Part shown: piece by piece, positions 33,330 through 43,722 of the stretch
Position numbering within the stretch: position 1 is the stretch's first letter
Layout of the letters: every line of letters starts with the position of its first letter
NCBI RefSeq assembly: GCF_963576675.1
Contig: NC_088910.1
Span: 105,428,807 to 105,492,806 of the forward strand
Length of the DNA stretch: 64,000 nt
Direction of reading: 5' to 3'
Source: Euphorbia lathyris
Taxonomy: Eukaryota > Streptophyta > Magnoliopsida > Malpighiales > Euphorbiaceae
Made by a program: the position numbers and the translations under genes
Notes under the pieces: generated by a model
The model's input: only the letters and a program-made list of their open reading frames with translations
Database searches by the model: none
What the model was told of the DNA's origin: nothing

Positions 33330-34960
33330 GGTCTATTGAGCTTGATTATGCTTCTGACTTATGCGTCCAGAGGACTGCTCGTTTAGTGGAGCTTTTGAAG
33401 ATTCTTAAGATAGATGACACTTAATTGTGCGCACGATACTCAAAGCTTGTGTGTGAGATAAATAGTCAGAGCAATCAATATTCAGAAGTAATAAGATAGA
33501 TTTAGGAAATAAGTTACTCAGTAGATTTATACGGGTTCATCCTCTTGCCTACATTCAATCCTCAGAATTCTGTCGTCTGAGTTTTAATACAATATTGAAC
33601 TCGTTCACATGTAGAGCACAAACCTTTACAATGGACAGAGCTTAAGTGAAGTAAATTCCTTTACAACAACACTCAGCTATTTATCTCTCTTGTTACTTGC
33701 TTATAGCTGAAGCAATAACAAAGCTTCTGATTTACAATAGAAAATGGTTCTGATATAGAAATCAGTTGAACTACTCTCTCTATTGAATTTACATAAATAT
33801 GAAAATGAATATGTATAGTAATTTGCTCTAGTTTTTCATTAGATGATTTTGTCTCTTTTTCGCGTTAAGTTCAGTTGTGAAAATGAACTCTTGAATTGGC
33901 TTTTATAGTGGAGCATTTGGAAAAGACTGTTTGAAATTTAAAAGAGTCATTTGGAGGGAAACGGCTTCTATCTTCTGCCTTCTGATATGCTTCTGAACAC
34001 TGTGCCAAATTGTCCATAAGGGTAAAGTTTTCGTTGACGAAATCATGCTTTTGTCGATCGTTGAGCCGCGCGTCAATGATCGCCTTCTGACTTCTAGTGT
34101 TGCAGACTTCTAGTTTGAATCTTTCCTTAATTGGTTGATAAAGAGAGACATTTGCATGACAATGTCTTATGTCTTCTGTGTTTTTGCTTCTTTTGGAACG
34201 CCTTGAGTTGACTGAGGCTTATGATGGGATCGTTTTCTAGTTTTACTTCCTTCCTCTGAACGACATTTGAGCTTGTTTTGGGGATTTTTTGATCTTTCCC
34301 TTCGCCTAAAGGGGCTTCTTGATCAAGAATATCTTCTTCCTGTAGACGGGCCTCGAGAGTGCCTTTTAGGTGTCTTTGTTGATCGATGGTTGGATTCTGC
34401 AGTATTGCTAAGATTGTTTTTCAAATTCTCTTCGGTTTTTCTCTATTTTTTCCTTAAGCCGCCATCTCTATCGCATGAGCAGCTCTTATGTCATCCATCC
34501 CATTTTGCATTGCTCCTAAGTTTTGCCAAATCGACGAGAAACTTCATCCACCAGCAGTTGGTACTGGGGCTCCAATTGTGGCTGGCGTCCAGACTCTTGA
34601 GTGAATTCTTCTCTGTTGTTTCTGTGGATTTCTGACTGGATACGATTCGATTCTGCCATCTCTGAATTTTCTGGAGTTTACGTGTTTTGTTCGAGGTCCA
34701 CGCTCACCGCACTAATGAAAATTGTGTATCTGAACTTATGACTGAGAGTATGAATATCTTGCTGACTTTTCATGAGTCAACCTATAAAACAGAACCAATG
34801 GTCAGAGAAGGGCCGAAGTCCGACGAATCCGCGCTGATGCCTAAGTTAGTAGGTGCTTAGGAATGGTTGAAAAGTAAGGACTAGTTGTGAGATAGTATTA
34901 TTAACGTACCATAGGATCTGGCCATACATATTTATTTATTTATAAGGTCGGGTCGGATCC
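33330..34960 (-). mobile_element. Remnant of a second Tat-like gypsy element (5' end), minus strand
   Basis: At 34695-34715 the plus strand reads GGTCCACGCTCACCGCACTA, nearly the same as 7726-7745 next to the 5' LTR of the intact element, and it is likewise followed at once by TG (34716). This suggests a primer-binding site with an LTR to its right. On the minus strand a Met frame starts at 34659 (MAESNRIQSEIHRNNREEF) and stops after 44 codons, with more Gag-like basic and acidic sequence further on in broken frames. LTR ends and TSD were not resolved. Confidence 0.45.
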
Positions 34961-35786
34961 CTTTTTTTCTACGAATCCTTTTAGTACTAGAACCCCTCCT
35001 ATTAGGAGTCTGGTTTAGAAAAAATCCTCCATGATGCGGAGTCTTCAACCTAGCCGCATGGAAATTTCTCATAAAGGAGAAACGTTCCATAGAAATTTCT
35101 TGACTGATTTTATTCTTTACATTTTGCTTGTTGGTATTTCTTTTTATCTAATGAAATTACAAGCATTTTTTTTTTTTTTTAAGAAAAACTAAACTTCAAG
35201 ACAAATTTGGAGTAATTAAGAAGTTTCTGAAAGAATTTTCCGCAAAAGGGAACTAAGGTAACAAAATATAAACTTAACAAGTTAATTAATAATTTCCAAT
35301 TGTTTTAGAAAAAGGGAGGCTGAAACCACCAATTACATGGATGGTTTCGGTGGCCGGGATCCGAGTCGAAGACCCTGTCTCCGCCCTTACGAGAATAATA
35401 AATTAATTTATAGAAAAAAAAAACAAGATGACATAAATTAAGAGGCATATAGACATTTTCTGATTAATACAGCGAAATAAAAAAAAAATGCCATGTGAAT
35501 GGCAAGTGGGGAGAAAGCATTATTGTCAGAACACAAACTTTTAATTTGTAGTATGAATTTAAGAATGACAGTCACACTCGTATTAATATAATAATAATAA
35601 TTAACCATTTTTATTACAACCTATTTTGGCTTTCATTAATCCTATTATTAAATAACACAACATATGTCTTCCACTATATAGTGTTACGAATTTAAGGGAC
35701 TGTGCATTGTTATGAACTGAAAATCTCACAATAAAAAGTTAACTAGCAGTAATTAAAGAATCGTGTAACATTCCGAATTTTCACAA
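34961..35786. other. AT-rich intergenic DNA
   Basis: A T run near 35166 and AT-rich sequence. No coding or element ends recognised, apart from a GC-richer patch near 35340-35390 (GGTTTCGGTGGCCGGGATCC). Confidence 0.45.
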
Positions 35787-36100
35787 TCTATACTATATAT
35801 AATTATGAAAGTAGAGAGAAATGAGAAGAAGTGTTTTAGATGTCTTTTTAATGAGTTGCCAATGCAGTAAAAAATCAGATTAAAAATATTTAATTAATTA
35901 AAGATAACAAATTTATATTTATAATATCTATACTATATATAATTACGGAAGTAGAGAGAAATGAGAAGAAGTGTTTTAGAGGTCTTTTTGATGAGTTGTC
36001 AACGTAGTAAAAAATCAGATTAAAAATATTTAATAAATTAAAAATAAATATTTAATTAATTAAAAATAACAAATTTATATTTATAATATATTAAATAATT
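35787..36100. repeat. 140-bp tandem duplication with Helitron-like 5' motif
   Basis: TCTATACTATATATAATTA begins at 35787 and again at 35927. The following 120 bases are about 95 percent alike (GTAGAGAGAAATGAGAAGAA, AGTAAAAAATCAGATTAAAA). The TCTATACTA start after an A is the form seen at many plant Helitron 5' ends. A 3' CTRR end with hairpin was not identified, so the Helitron reading is tentative. Confidence 0.5.
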
Positions 36101-36259
36101 ACTAGCCTATTAATTAAAATAATAAAAGAAAGCAAGAGTTACGAGAAGATTAAAAAACACAAAGCAAAGGAAATCCAAAAGTCACAAATAAACTTCTATA
36201 TAAAGCATGATAGATAGTATTCCACCATTATATTCATTGGTCATGATAGATAGTATTAT

Positions 36260-37140
36260 ATTTCTGAAGGTAAATATTCGATTTTTTCATATGTTGTAGT
36301 TATTTTGTTCTCAATTATATTGTTGTTTTATTTTTATTAAACAATAGTTGTTATAGTTTCATCTTTCAGATTCATTTCTGTTGTTACCCAGGTTCTATAC
36401 CTCTCGCTATCTTATCCATGTTTTCTTTTTTATTTGTCTTATTTTTTTTCGAAACTGATAGCTTCAATTGAAGAAATCCGACAGAAATAGAAGATGCATG
36501 AATAACTAAAACCGGAAAACACAAAAGTGTCAAAAATTACAAGAAATTCTTATGTTTCTCAAGGTAATTATTCGATTTTTTTCATATGTCGTAGTTATTT
36601 GTCTTCTCAATTGTGTTGTTGTTTTCTTTTTATTAAACAATAGTTGTTATAGTTTCATTTTTCAGAGATGAAATTTCATTTCTGTTGTTACATAGGTTCC
36701 ATACCTCTCGCTACCTTATCCATGTTTTCTTTTTTATTTGTCTTTTTTTTCAAAATGACTAAAATAAAGATTTTGTAAATTTGTATTATTTTTTAGTATA
36801 TGTTGCTAGGTGTTACCGTTTCGATTGCTAACTCTTAACTAAAATTTAGATTTTCGGCTTTATATGAACTCAATTTTTGGCTTTCTCAATTGTGCTATTG
36901 TTTTATTTTTATTAAACAATTGTTGTTATAGTTTCATCTTTCAGAGATGAAATTCCATTTCTATCGTTATCCAGATTTCATACCTCTCGCTACCTTATCC
37001 ATGTTTTCTTTTTTATTTATTTATTTTTCAAAATGACTAAAATAAAGATTTTGTATATTTGCATTCTTTTTTAGTATATGTTCCTAGGTGTTATCGTTTT
37101 GATTGTTAACTCTAACTAAAATTTAGATTTTCGGCTTTTT
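36260..37140. repeat. Tandem repeat, three units of about 280-305 bp
   Basis: The string TATCCATGTTTTCTTTTTTA occurs near 36411, 36715 and 36998, preceded each time by CATACCTCTCGCTA (or a near form) and AACAATAGTTGTTATAGTTT. Units carry partial insertions. The AT-rich body is non-coding. It may be internal repeats of the same element that starts at 35787. Confidence 0.75.
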
Positions 37141-37325
37141 ATGAACTCAATTTTTAATTTTAATTGAAGTTAGATTGATTTTTCTAATTCGGAACATGTT
37201 GAAATCCACTCATTTTTTTAGTTTGAGTTTAGCTAATTGATATGGATTGTATTTTTTATTTTTATGCATTTTGGTACAAATAGATATAAAGTTTCACACG
37301 ATAATTGTTCATTGAAGTTTGAGAC

Positions 37326-37370
37326 AACAACAACAACAAAGCCTTAGTCCCGAAATGATTCGGGGTCGGC
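37326..37370 (-). mobile_element. 45-bp micro-insertion of an RTE LINE 3' end
   Basis: The 45 bases are the exact inverse of the last bases of the RTE element at 53122-53166: GCCGACCCCGAATCATTTCG, then GGGACTAAGGC and the GTT tail. They are framed by a perfect 13-bp duplication TGAAGTTTGAGAC (37313-37325 and 37371-37383). An extremely 5'-truncated retrotransposition event is the simplest reading. Confidence 0.9.
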
Positions 37371-38777
37371 TGAAGTTTGAGACATATTAAATAAAATATT
37401 AAAGAGATATTGGAATATTATATTTACAATGAAGTTTATTTCAATATAAATTATGTTATGATATTATTATTATTATTGTTAGCGATATTTTACGAATATG
37501 CTAATTTTCAACCTTGTCACGTGTGGTTAGGGTGCGAGCGTGCCAGAGAAGATTACCTCTCAATTAAAATGGTTAAGTTTATGGAATTTGCGCGTCAAAA
37601 CTTGAATTCTAAACGAAGCGATTGGTGAGGGACGCAAGGATTGAAAAAGTCCCTCTTGGGTCTCTCGCGCCGTTATAATAGAAACTTTGCGAGATAAATT
37701 ATTCTTTAAAGCTAAGCGTATAAATTGAAGACGAGTAAATAAAGGAAATTAAAGTGCGAAATTGACACAAGATTTGATGAAAAATCGGTACTTTATTGAT
37801 ATAAATCAAGGTTCGAGTACACGTGTTCAAAGTAAGCATCAAAATGAAACAAATTACAATTGAGAAATCTCTATATTAAACATATAGGTAATCAATTGAA
37901 TTAGAACAAACAAATCAATACGAAGAATTGAAATGCAATAAAATAAATTTGAATTCAACAACAAACTCGGAGCCACAGTAGCTATCTCGGATTGATGTTG
38001 AATTTCGGCGTTGGCGTGAGGTCCTCGGAGAGCTGCAGCCGGTCGGGCCCGTATGGTATATAATCTTGGCAATGACTAAACGTGTGGTAGGCAAATGGGG
38101 CAGATTTAACCCTCAACTTCGGGAGGCTCGTTTGGACGCTTAAGAACACGGAATTGGACGAATAAATAGGCTAAATTTAACTTCAGGAGGTCAGAAACAA
38201 ACTTTTATAAGGGATCGAAGGCTAAAACGGATGCTAAGTAGACGAAATTGAGAGTTGAAAATAACTGGACGAATCTGGAAAATTCTGGAAACAGAATATC
38301 TAAAAGAATTTGGGCTGGAAAGATCGGCTTGTAAATAGAGTTTCTGGGCACGGAATTGGGCAAATAAATACACTAGATCGAAATTCAAGACGTTAGGAAC
38401 AACTTTGTCGAAGGGATTGAAAGCAAAAAATGGCTTTAAACAGATGAAATCGGGCTTTGAAACTAGTCGGACGAATCTGGAAAGTTGATTTGAAAACAGA
38501 GTTTTAGCTAGGAATTGAGCAAATTGAGCAAATTAAAGGCTTGGGAATGCTAAATTGAATAGAAAAAACTTGGAAAGAGGCTATTGGAAACTGAATTAAA
38601 GCTAAAGGAGAGCTAGAGGAGGAATTGAAGCTAAGAAAAATGAAGAACAAGAGAAGAACTTGAAGAACTAAGAACAAAAGAACTTAAGAACTAAGAACTA
38701 GAGAGCATTGGAAGGGACCTTAGGAAGGGGGTTTTGTTGTGTTGATTGAGTGTGATTTTTTATGAAGGGGAGGGGGT

Positions 38778-38787
38778 CTATTTATAG
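38778..38787 (-). promoter_or_regulatory. LTR TATA box
   Basis: Minus strand CTATAAATAG followed by a pyrimidine-rich leader, matching 14850-14859 in the other copy of this LTR family. Likely LTR promoter. Confidence 0.5.
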
Positions 38788-39109
38788 TTTTTTGGAGTGG
38801 CGTTTTGGTAATTATTTAGTGGTATTTTGGTAATTATTGGTCAACTACCCCTTATTTTTCTCTCTAACCTTGCCCACTACCTTGCCACATCATCAACTTC
38901 CTCAACTTCCTCCAACTACCACTAACCTCCACTAACTTCCATACCACATCATCCCACTACCTTGTGGTTAGAGAAAATCTTAAAGCTTGGGCCTAGATGT
39001 GGGGATGGGGCTAAGCTTGTAGGCTAGCCCGTGGCTGTGTCCGGATGCGTTCTGAGAAATCGGTGATCGACAACGGGCTCCGGGTGAGAACTGACCTCTA
39101 GTTCGCCGA

Positions 39110-39450
39110 GAGAAAGAACACGCCCCGCGTAAGTCTGGCTACGCCCTGCGTAGTGCAGCTTCTGAACCTGATGCGTCTTGTTGATGCGTTTTACGCGTGG
39201 CGTAAAGTAAGGTACGCCCCGCGTAGTGGAGCCTTTGAAGTGGAACGTCTTCGGATGGCTGGTATACGCTCAGCGTATAGGAAGGCACGCCCCGTGTGTT
39301 TGTGCTTCTGATCCTGGAGCGCCTTGTCGATGTGTTTTTACGCGTGGCGTATAGGAAGGCACGCCCCGCGTAGTGGAGTCTCTGAAGTGGAACGTCTTCG
39401 GATGTGTGGTATACGCCCCGCGTATAGAAATGCACGCCTCGCGTACTTGA
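39110..39450. repeat. GC-rich tandem repeat built on TACGC...GCGTA palindromes
   Basis: Imperfect units of about 146 bp (ACGCGTGGCGTA at about 39192 and 39339) contain many short palindromes such as TACGCCCCGCGTA and TATACGCTCAGCGTATA. It lies in the presumed U3 of the LTR, upstream of its TATA box in element orientation. The repeated peptide it encodes on the minus strand is a by-product. Confidence 0.8.
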
Positions 39451-39583
39451 GGTGAGTTTACGAATGCATTTTTATTTTTATTTTACCATTATTATTTTTC
39501 TAGAAGAATATAAACTATACCCTAAAATTAAACCCAAGCTTTCTATATACATAAAATAAAATTTATTTTATTTTGGGCCAACA

Positions 39584-40640
39584 ATTGCCCCCCTCTTTTG
39601 TATATAAATTGACTAGAATTGAAAATTTGTACACAAAAGAATGTATTTAGGATTTTGAACCATTTTTTTTTTTTTGCTTCGTTTTTTTTTATAAGAGCCT
39701 CGTTTGAGCTCATTGATTTTTTTTGTGAAAATGTGAGAAATAAAGCAGGAAAATTACAAAGCAATATGTACGGCGAAATTATTGGAGATAATTTGTACAA
39801 AAATAAATAAATAATCACAAACTTGACCTCGTGACCGATGAATGGTTTGAGATCAAAACAGTTGTTCAGAACAGTTGTTTGATGGGATTAAATTTGATTC
39901 GGATCAAATAAATACCAAAATCTTGGTTCTGAGATAATTGATACTTTAGAATCAGAGATTGCTTCTGAAAATGATATGGAAATGGCTTGAAGGATTCCAG
40001 GTTAATGAAAAAATAAATTGAAGCTATGATGATGATGGAAATTAATTTGGACACGATTGCCTTGAATTGAGGAGTGTATAATGTTTATCTAAGCTAAATG
40101 AACTTCTAGAATAATCAGATTGAAATTTGTTGAATTTGACGTAGAAATTGGATGTGTCAGAATCATTTTAAAATTCGAATACACGAGTTATCCGATGTAA
40201 GAAAAATCAAATGGCAATGGGGTGATTTCGAGTGAGAAAATTGAGGTTATAGGAAATCGTTTTGAAAAAACTGAAAGTTGAGAGTTATAATTTGGATATC
40301 AACGAAGAAATTGAGATTGGTTTTGAAGGAAAAGGTGGTTTATGGCGGATGAAATCAATTTTGGGAAAAAAGGGCTAACCAAAACAGTTGTTTGATGGAA
40401 ATTATGATTTTGAGATCAATAATTACCAAAAGCTTGGTTCTGGGTATTTTAATTAACCGGAATCAACTAACAGATAACAAATACGATTTAGAAATGGTAA
40501 TGATTGAGTGTTCTGGTTTGTGAGTTAGAGTTTGAAGCAAGTGAAGAAGATGCGAAAACAAAAGTAGAAAATATGAACCACATGGAAGCATGAACATAAA
40601 TAATTTATTTTGAAAACTGAAATATTTTTTCATTTTCTAT
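39584..40640 (-). mobile_element. Presumed 3' internal region of the minus-strand gypsy element
   Basis: It follows the polypurine tract at 39584-39600. A roughly 550-bp spaced similarity (AACAGTTGTTTGATGG, then ACCAAAATCTTGGTTCTG-like text) occurs at about 39870 and 40385, suggesting an internal duplication. No pol coding remains. Confidence 0.35.
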
Positions 40641-42150
40641 TTTTTTTGTGCTGGCAAAAACGCCAACTTATTTTGACCATAAATGGTCTTATGGGCTATG
40701 TTGTAAGTACAACATTATGTTATCGCCTCATACAATAAAATGCTCAGTAACATCTCTACAAGAGGGATATGAGTTTCCATGTCTAGACTCTTATTTTCAT
40801 GACTCTCTTTCCACATAATAAAAAGTATTTGTAAACTAGAGTCTAAATGAATAAACACGGTTAAGAAGTAAAAACCTCGTGACTTGTCTGGATGGTAGGA
40901 CAACTGAAGTAGACTGATGACAAGTAGAATCATGGATTGCAAACTTGATTTTCTACTCGAGTTAACAAACTTCATAGTGATCATAGGATCTGGAAAAACA
41001 TGAGTTGTTGGAAGAATCATTAGAGGTAATTCTAGGGTGGATTCTCGATTAATCTCTTGATCTTGACTGCCCCCCAAACCATGATCATAGAAGTTTTCTT
41101 CATCATGACTGAGTTACGACTTACAATCGTAGAAAATATCTTCTTTATTTTCCTGTGTTTCTGAAGCTGCTTCTTCTTCTATCTAACTAGGGATTAGATA
41201 CAAGAGATTATAAATACCCTTTCCCTTGAGATTTTCGAATCCAAGAAAGCCATACTCTACTTGTGATTTTCGAAATTCACATAGTCCAAGAGAGAGAAAA
41301 TTCGACACCCCTAGTTCGAGGACGAGATTTCTCTACGGCTTCGTTTGATAAATTGATTTTCATCTATTTCTTTTATCCTTGATCTTGTGTTGATTAATTA
41401 GAGGCAATCTACTTTGGTTGCTATTCAACGGTTGATTCTAAATTAATCTTCCCGTGTTTTATTTCGTGTTTGGGAACTCGAAGAAGAAAAACAAACAAAA
41501 TGGAGAAATTCGTTTTACTACTCCTACATCAGGTCAGTTCACGATTTCGCGGATTCCCGGAGATTGAACCGTCGGATCGTCGTGATTTTTGGACAGGAGC
41601 TTCTAGACATATTCTTCCACGTTTCCACCGAAGGGATTGTCGTTCGGAGGTCTGGAAGGTCTGTTTCGGATAGGGGCAGATTGGTAGACAGTTTCTATCT
41701 CTTTTGAAGTTGTGGGCACTTCGTTTGCAACGGTAGATAGAACTTCTAAAAGGTATTTCTTCTTATCCTTCTTTATATGAAATAACGGTTAACGGATCTT
41801 GTGGTTTATGGAAATAGGTTAAAAAATTTATATTTCCTGCTATACCTTAGCCTAATTTCCAACAGTGGTATCAGAGCCATCGTTAAATCCGTTATTTCAT
41901 ATATGAAAATTTAGAAGTTTTCAATAGGATTGAATAAATATTTATAGTTAGGATTAATTAACAAATTGTTTTGATTAATTAATTTTAAAGATAAATAAGT
42001 TTTAATTAATTGTTAATTAAAACAGATTATGCGTATGTTCCTAATTATTTTGGTTGATAATCATTATAAAAAAATCTATTAGTTTTATAGTTAGATTGAT
42101 AAAATCAGTTTTATTAATTCTAAAGATAAAACGGAAATAAAATAATAAAA
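40641..42150 (+). mobile_element. Ty1/copia remnant: LTR end, primer-binding site and leader
   Basis: TGGTATCAGAGCCATC at 41866-41881 is the initiator-Met primer-binding site, preceded by an LTR-like 3' end (CCTAATTTCCAACA, ending at 41864). The upstream 41200-41864 sequence fits LTR and the downstream sequence fits an untranslated leader. The LTR start is uncertain and no gag-pol is present. The ORF on the minus strand at 40715-41077 has no domain I recognise. Confidence 0.6.
41866..41881 (+). promoter_or_regulatory. Copia primer-binding site (initiator Met tRNA)
   Basis: TGGTATCAGAGCCATC, the standard plant copia primer-binding sequence, two bases after an LTR-type end ...CCAACA. Confidence 0.85.
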
Positions 42151-43722
42151 TTGAGGTATGATTTTGAGGTTGAAAGTAAAATTGATCCATTTTGTAGTAT
42201 GCAGACAAAATTGAAGTTTATGATAATATCAAAAGCAAAAAGACTTTTATCCCTTTATTATTATTATTATATAATTTTGAAATTCATCAAAATAATCAAG
42301 TTGCTAACACTATCAAACAAAATGTTCACTAGTGCCACACATGAGATGAACATTTACAATTATAGCTGGGATTGATTCTGTATACTAATTGAATAATTCT
42401 TCTATAACGGACAATATTAGGATTTTAATAATGTGATTGCAATGCACAAATTTTAATGCAACCAAACCAATAATTTAAAACTATATAATCGAGGAGAAAA
42501 GGACCACAAAATTCTGTTCTCGGATTCAATTTCAACATTCTTCTAGAAATCTACATATCTCAACATTGAATAAATACACTCACTAATTATTTAAAAAAAA
42601 TAGGTTTGATTTAATTCAAAATTTTATTTTCAGAATAGTTTAATTCTAAATATCTTAATTTTAAAATTTTGAAAATTTGATTAACCAAAACCGACCAGAC
42701 TTGTTTATATTATTTTTCCTTGTCTTTATGTTTTGGTGCATTCAATTAATTTATTTTTATTTTTATTTTTAGATTCATCTATATTTTGTAAAAAAAAAAA
42801 TCTACTTTATTAATTTAATATTACTTTCTGTCCAAATTTATCTTTTTAAGTAAAAGCTAACAAGTAAAACAATAAAATAATTCTACAAAAAAAAAACAAT
42901 AAAATAATTATTATTAACTGAATAATTTAAGTTGTTAAAGAATTGACTTAAAATAAATAAGTGGTGAACTATTAAATTAAATGATTTCTTAAGTTATTAA
43001 ACAGGGCCTAGTTTCACTCAGGTTCAATGTTTTTTTCCTCTTTTTCACTAATGTCAGTTTGGTTTAATTTGTAACGCAAAAAGCTATCTAGATTATATGA
43101 GTATAAAATTCGGTTAATAGAACGTTTTCTTATTTTATTTGCATTCCAATTTGTATTTTTAATTTTCAAAAGTAATTTTTTTTTTTATTTACATATAAAG
43201 AACTTGTAAGAATCTTATTTTAAATTGGATCTGAGACCAAATAATTCAAATGAAGTCTGTTCTGAATTTCTATGTACAATAATACAATGTTTGAGTTTAC
43301 ACTGTATAAACAGAAAAGTCCAACAACTACTTGAGTTTTATACCTCAAAGACTTCAGTTCTGTTGTATGCAATAATAAGATTCCTGAATCTTCTGTAAAC
43401 AGAATATCCCATTTTTCCAAAGTCAATTTTGCACAAGGAAAGTTAGATGAGATAGAACAAAAGCAGCCTCTATCTGTCTACTTTTTCTTGTATTACTATT
43501 ATCACAAGGTACAAGGACAGAATCTATCTTTTCCCAACACACAGAAACTCCATCTTCTCTTGTACCTAGTACAATCATTGTTGTTAGGCAGAGGAATCTA
43601 ACAGTAATAGAATATGCTGTCCAAAGATGTGCAGAAAGAGAATACTTTCATCATAGCTTCGAGCCGTTTGATTATACTGTTTGCTGTTATTATTACCTGA
43701 TTTTCCTGGAACAAAGGATTTA
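42151..43722. other. AT-rich intergenic DNA and 3' flank of the GT47 gene
   Basis: No coding seen. The part next to the stop codon, about 43220-43722, is of more balanced composition and probably holds the 3' untranslated region of the minus-strand glycosyltransferase gene. Confidence 0.5.

Larger units (their letters stand above)
37626..39583 (-). mobile_element. Candidate gypsy-type LTR of about 1.96 kb (3' LTR), minus strand
   Basis: On the plus strand it begins TGAGGGACGCAAGG and ends GGGCCAACA. Directly to the right the minus strand reads AAAAGAGGGGGGCAAT, a polypurine tract, so this would be the 3' LTR of a minus-strand element. It contains a TATA box (38778-38787), a leader alike to 14880-16640 in inverse orientation, and a GC-rich repeat block. 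Neither a second LTR nor a TSD was found, so the outer edges are tentative. Confidence 0.55.

Noticed and set aside
34267..34635. 122-codon plus-strand ORF
   Set aside because: It lies opposite the Gag-like remnant of the second Tat element and shows no domain.
39139..39435. 98-codon minus-strand ORF with repeated peptide
   Set aside because: By-product of the GC-rich tandem repeat in the LTR; the repeated peptide simply mirrors the DNA period.
40715..41077. 120-codon minus-strand ORF near the copia remnant
   Set aside because: Ordinary-looking amino acid mix but no motif recognised, and it lies next to LTR-type sequence. Kept as unexplained rather than called a gene.
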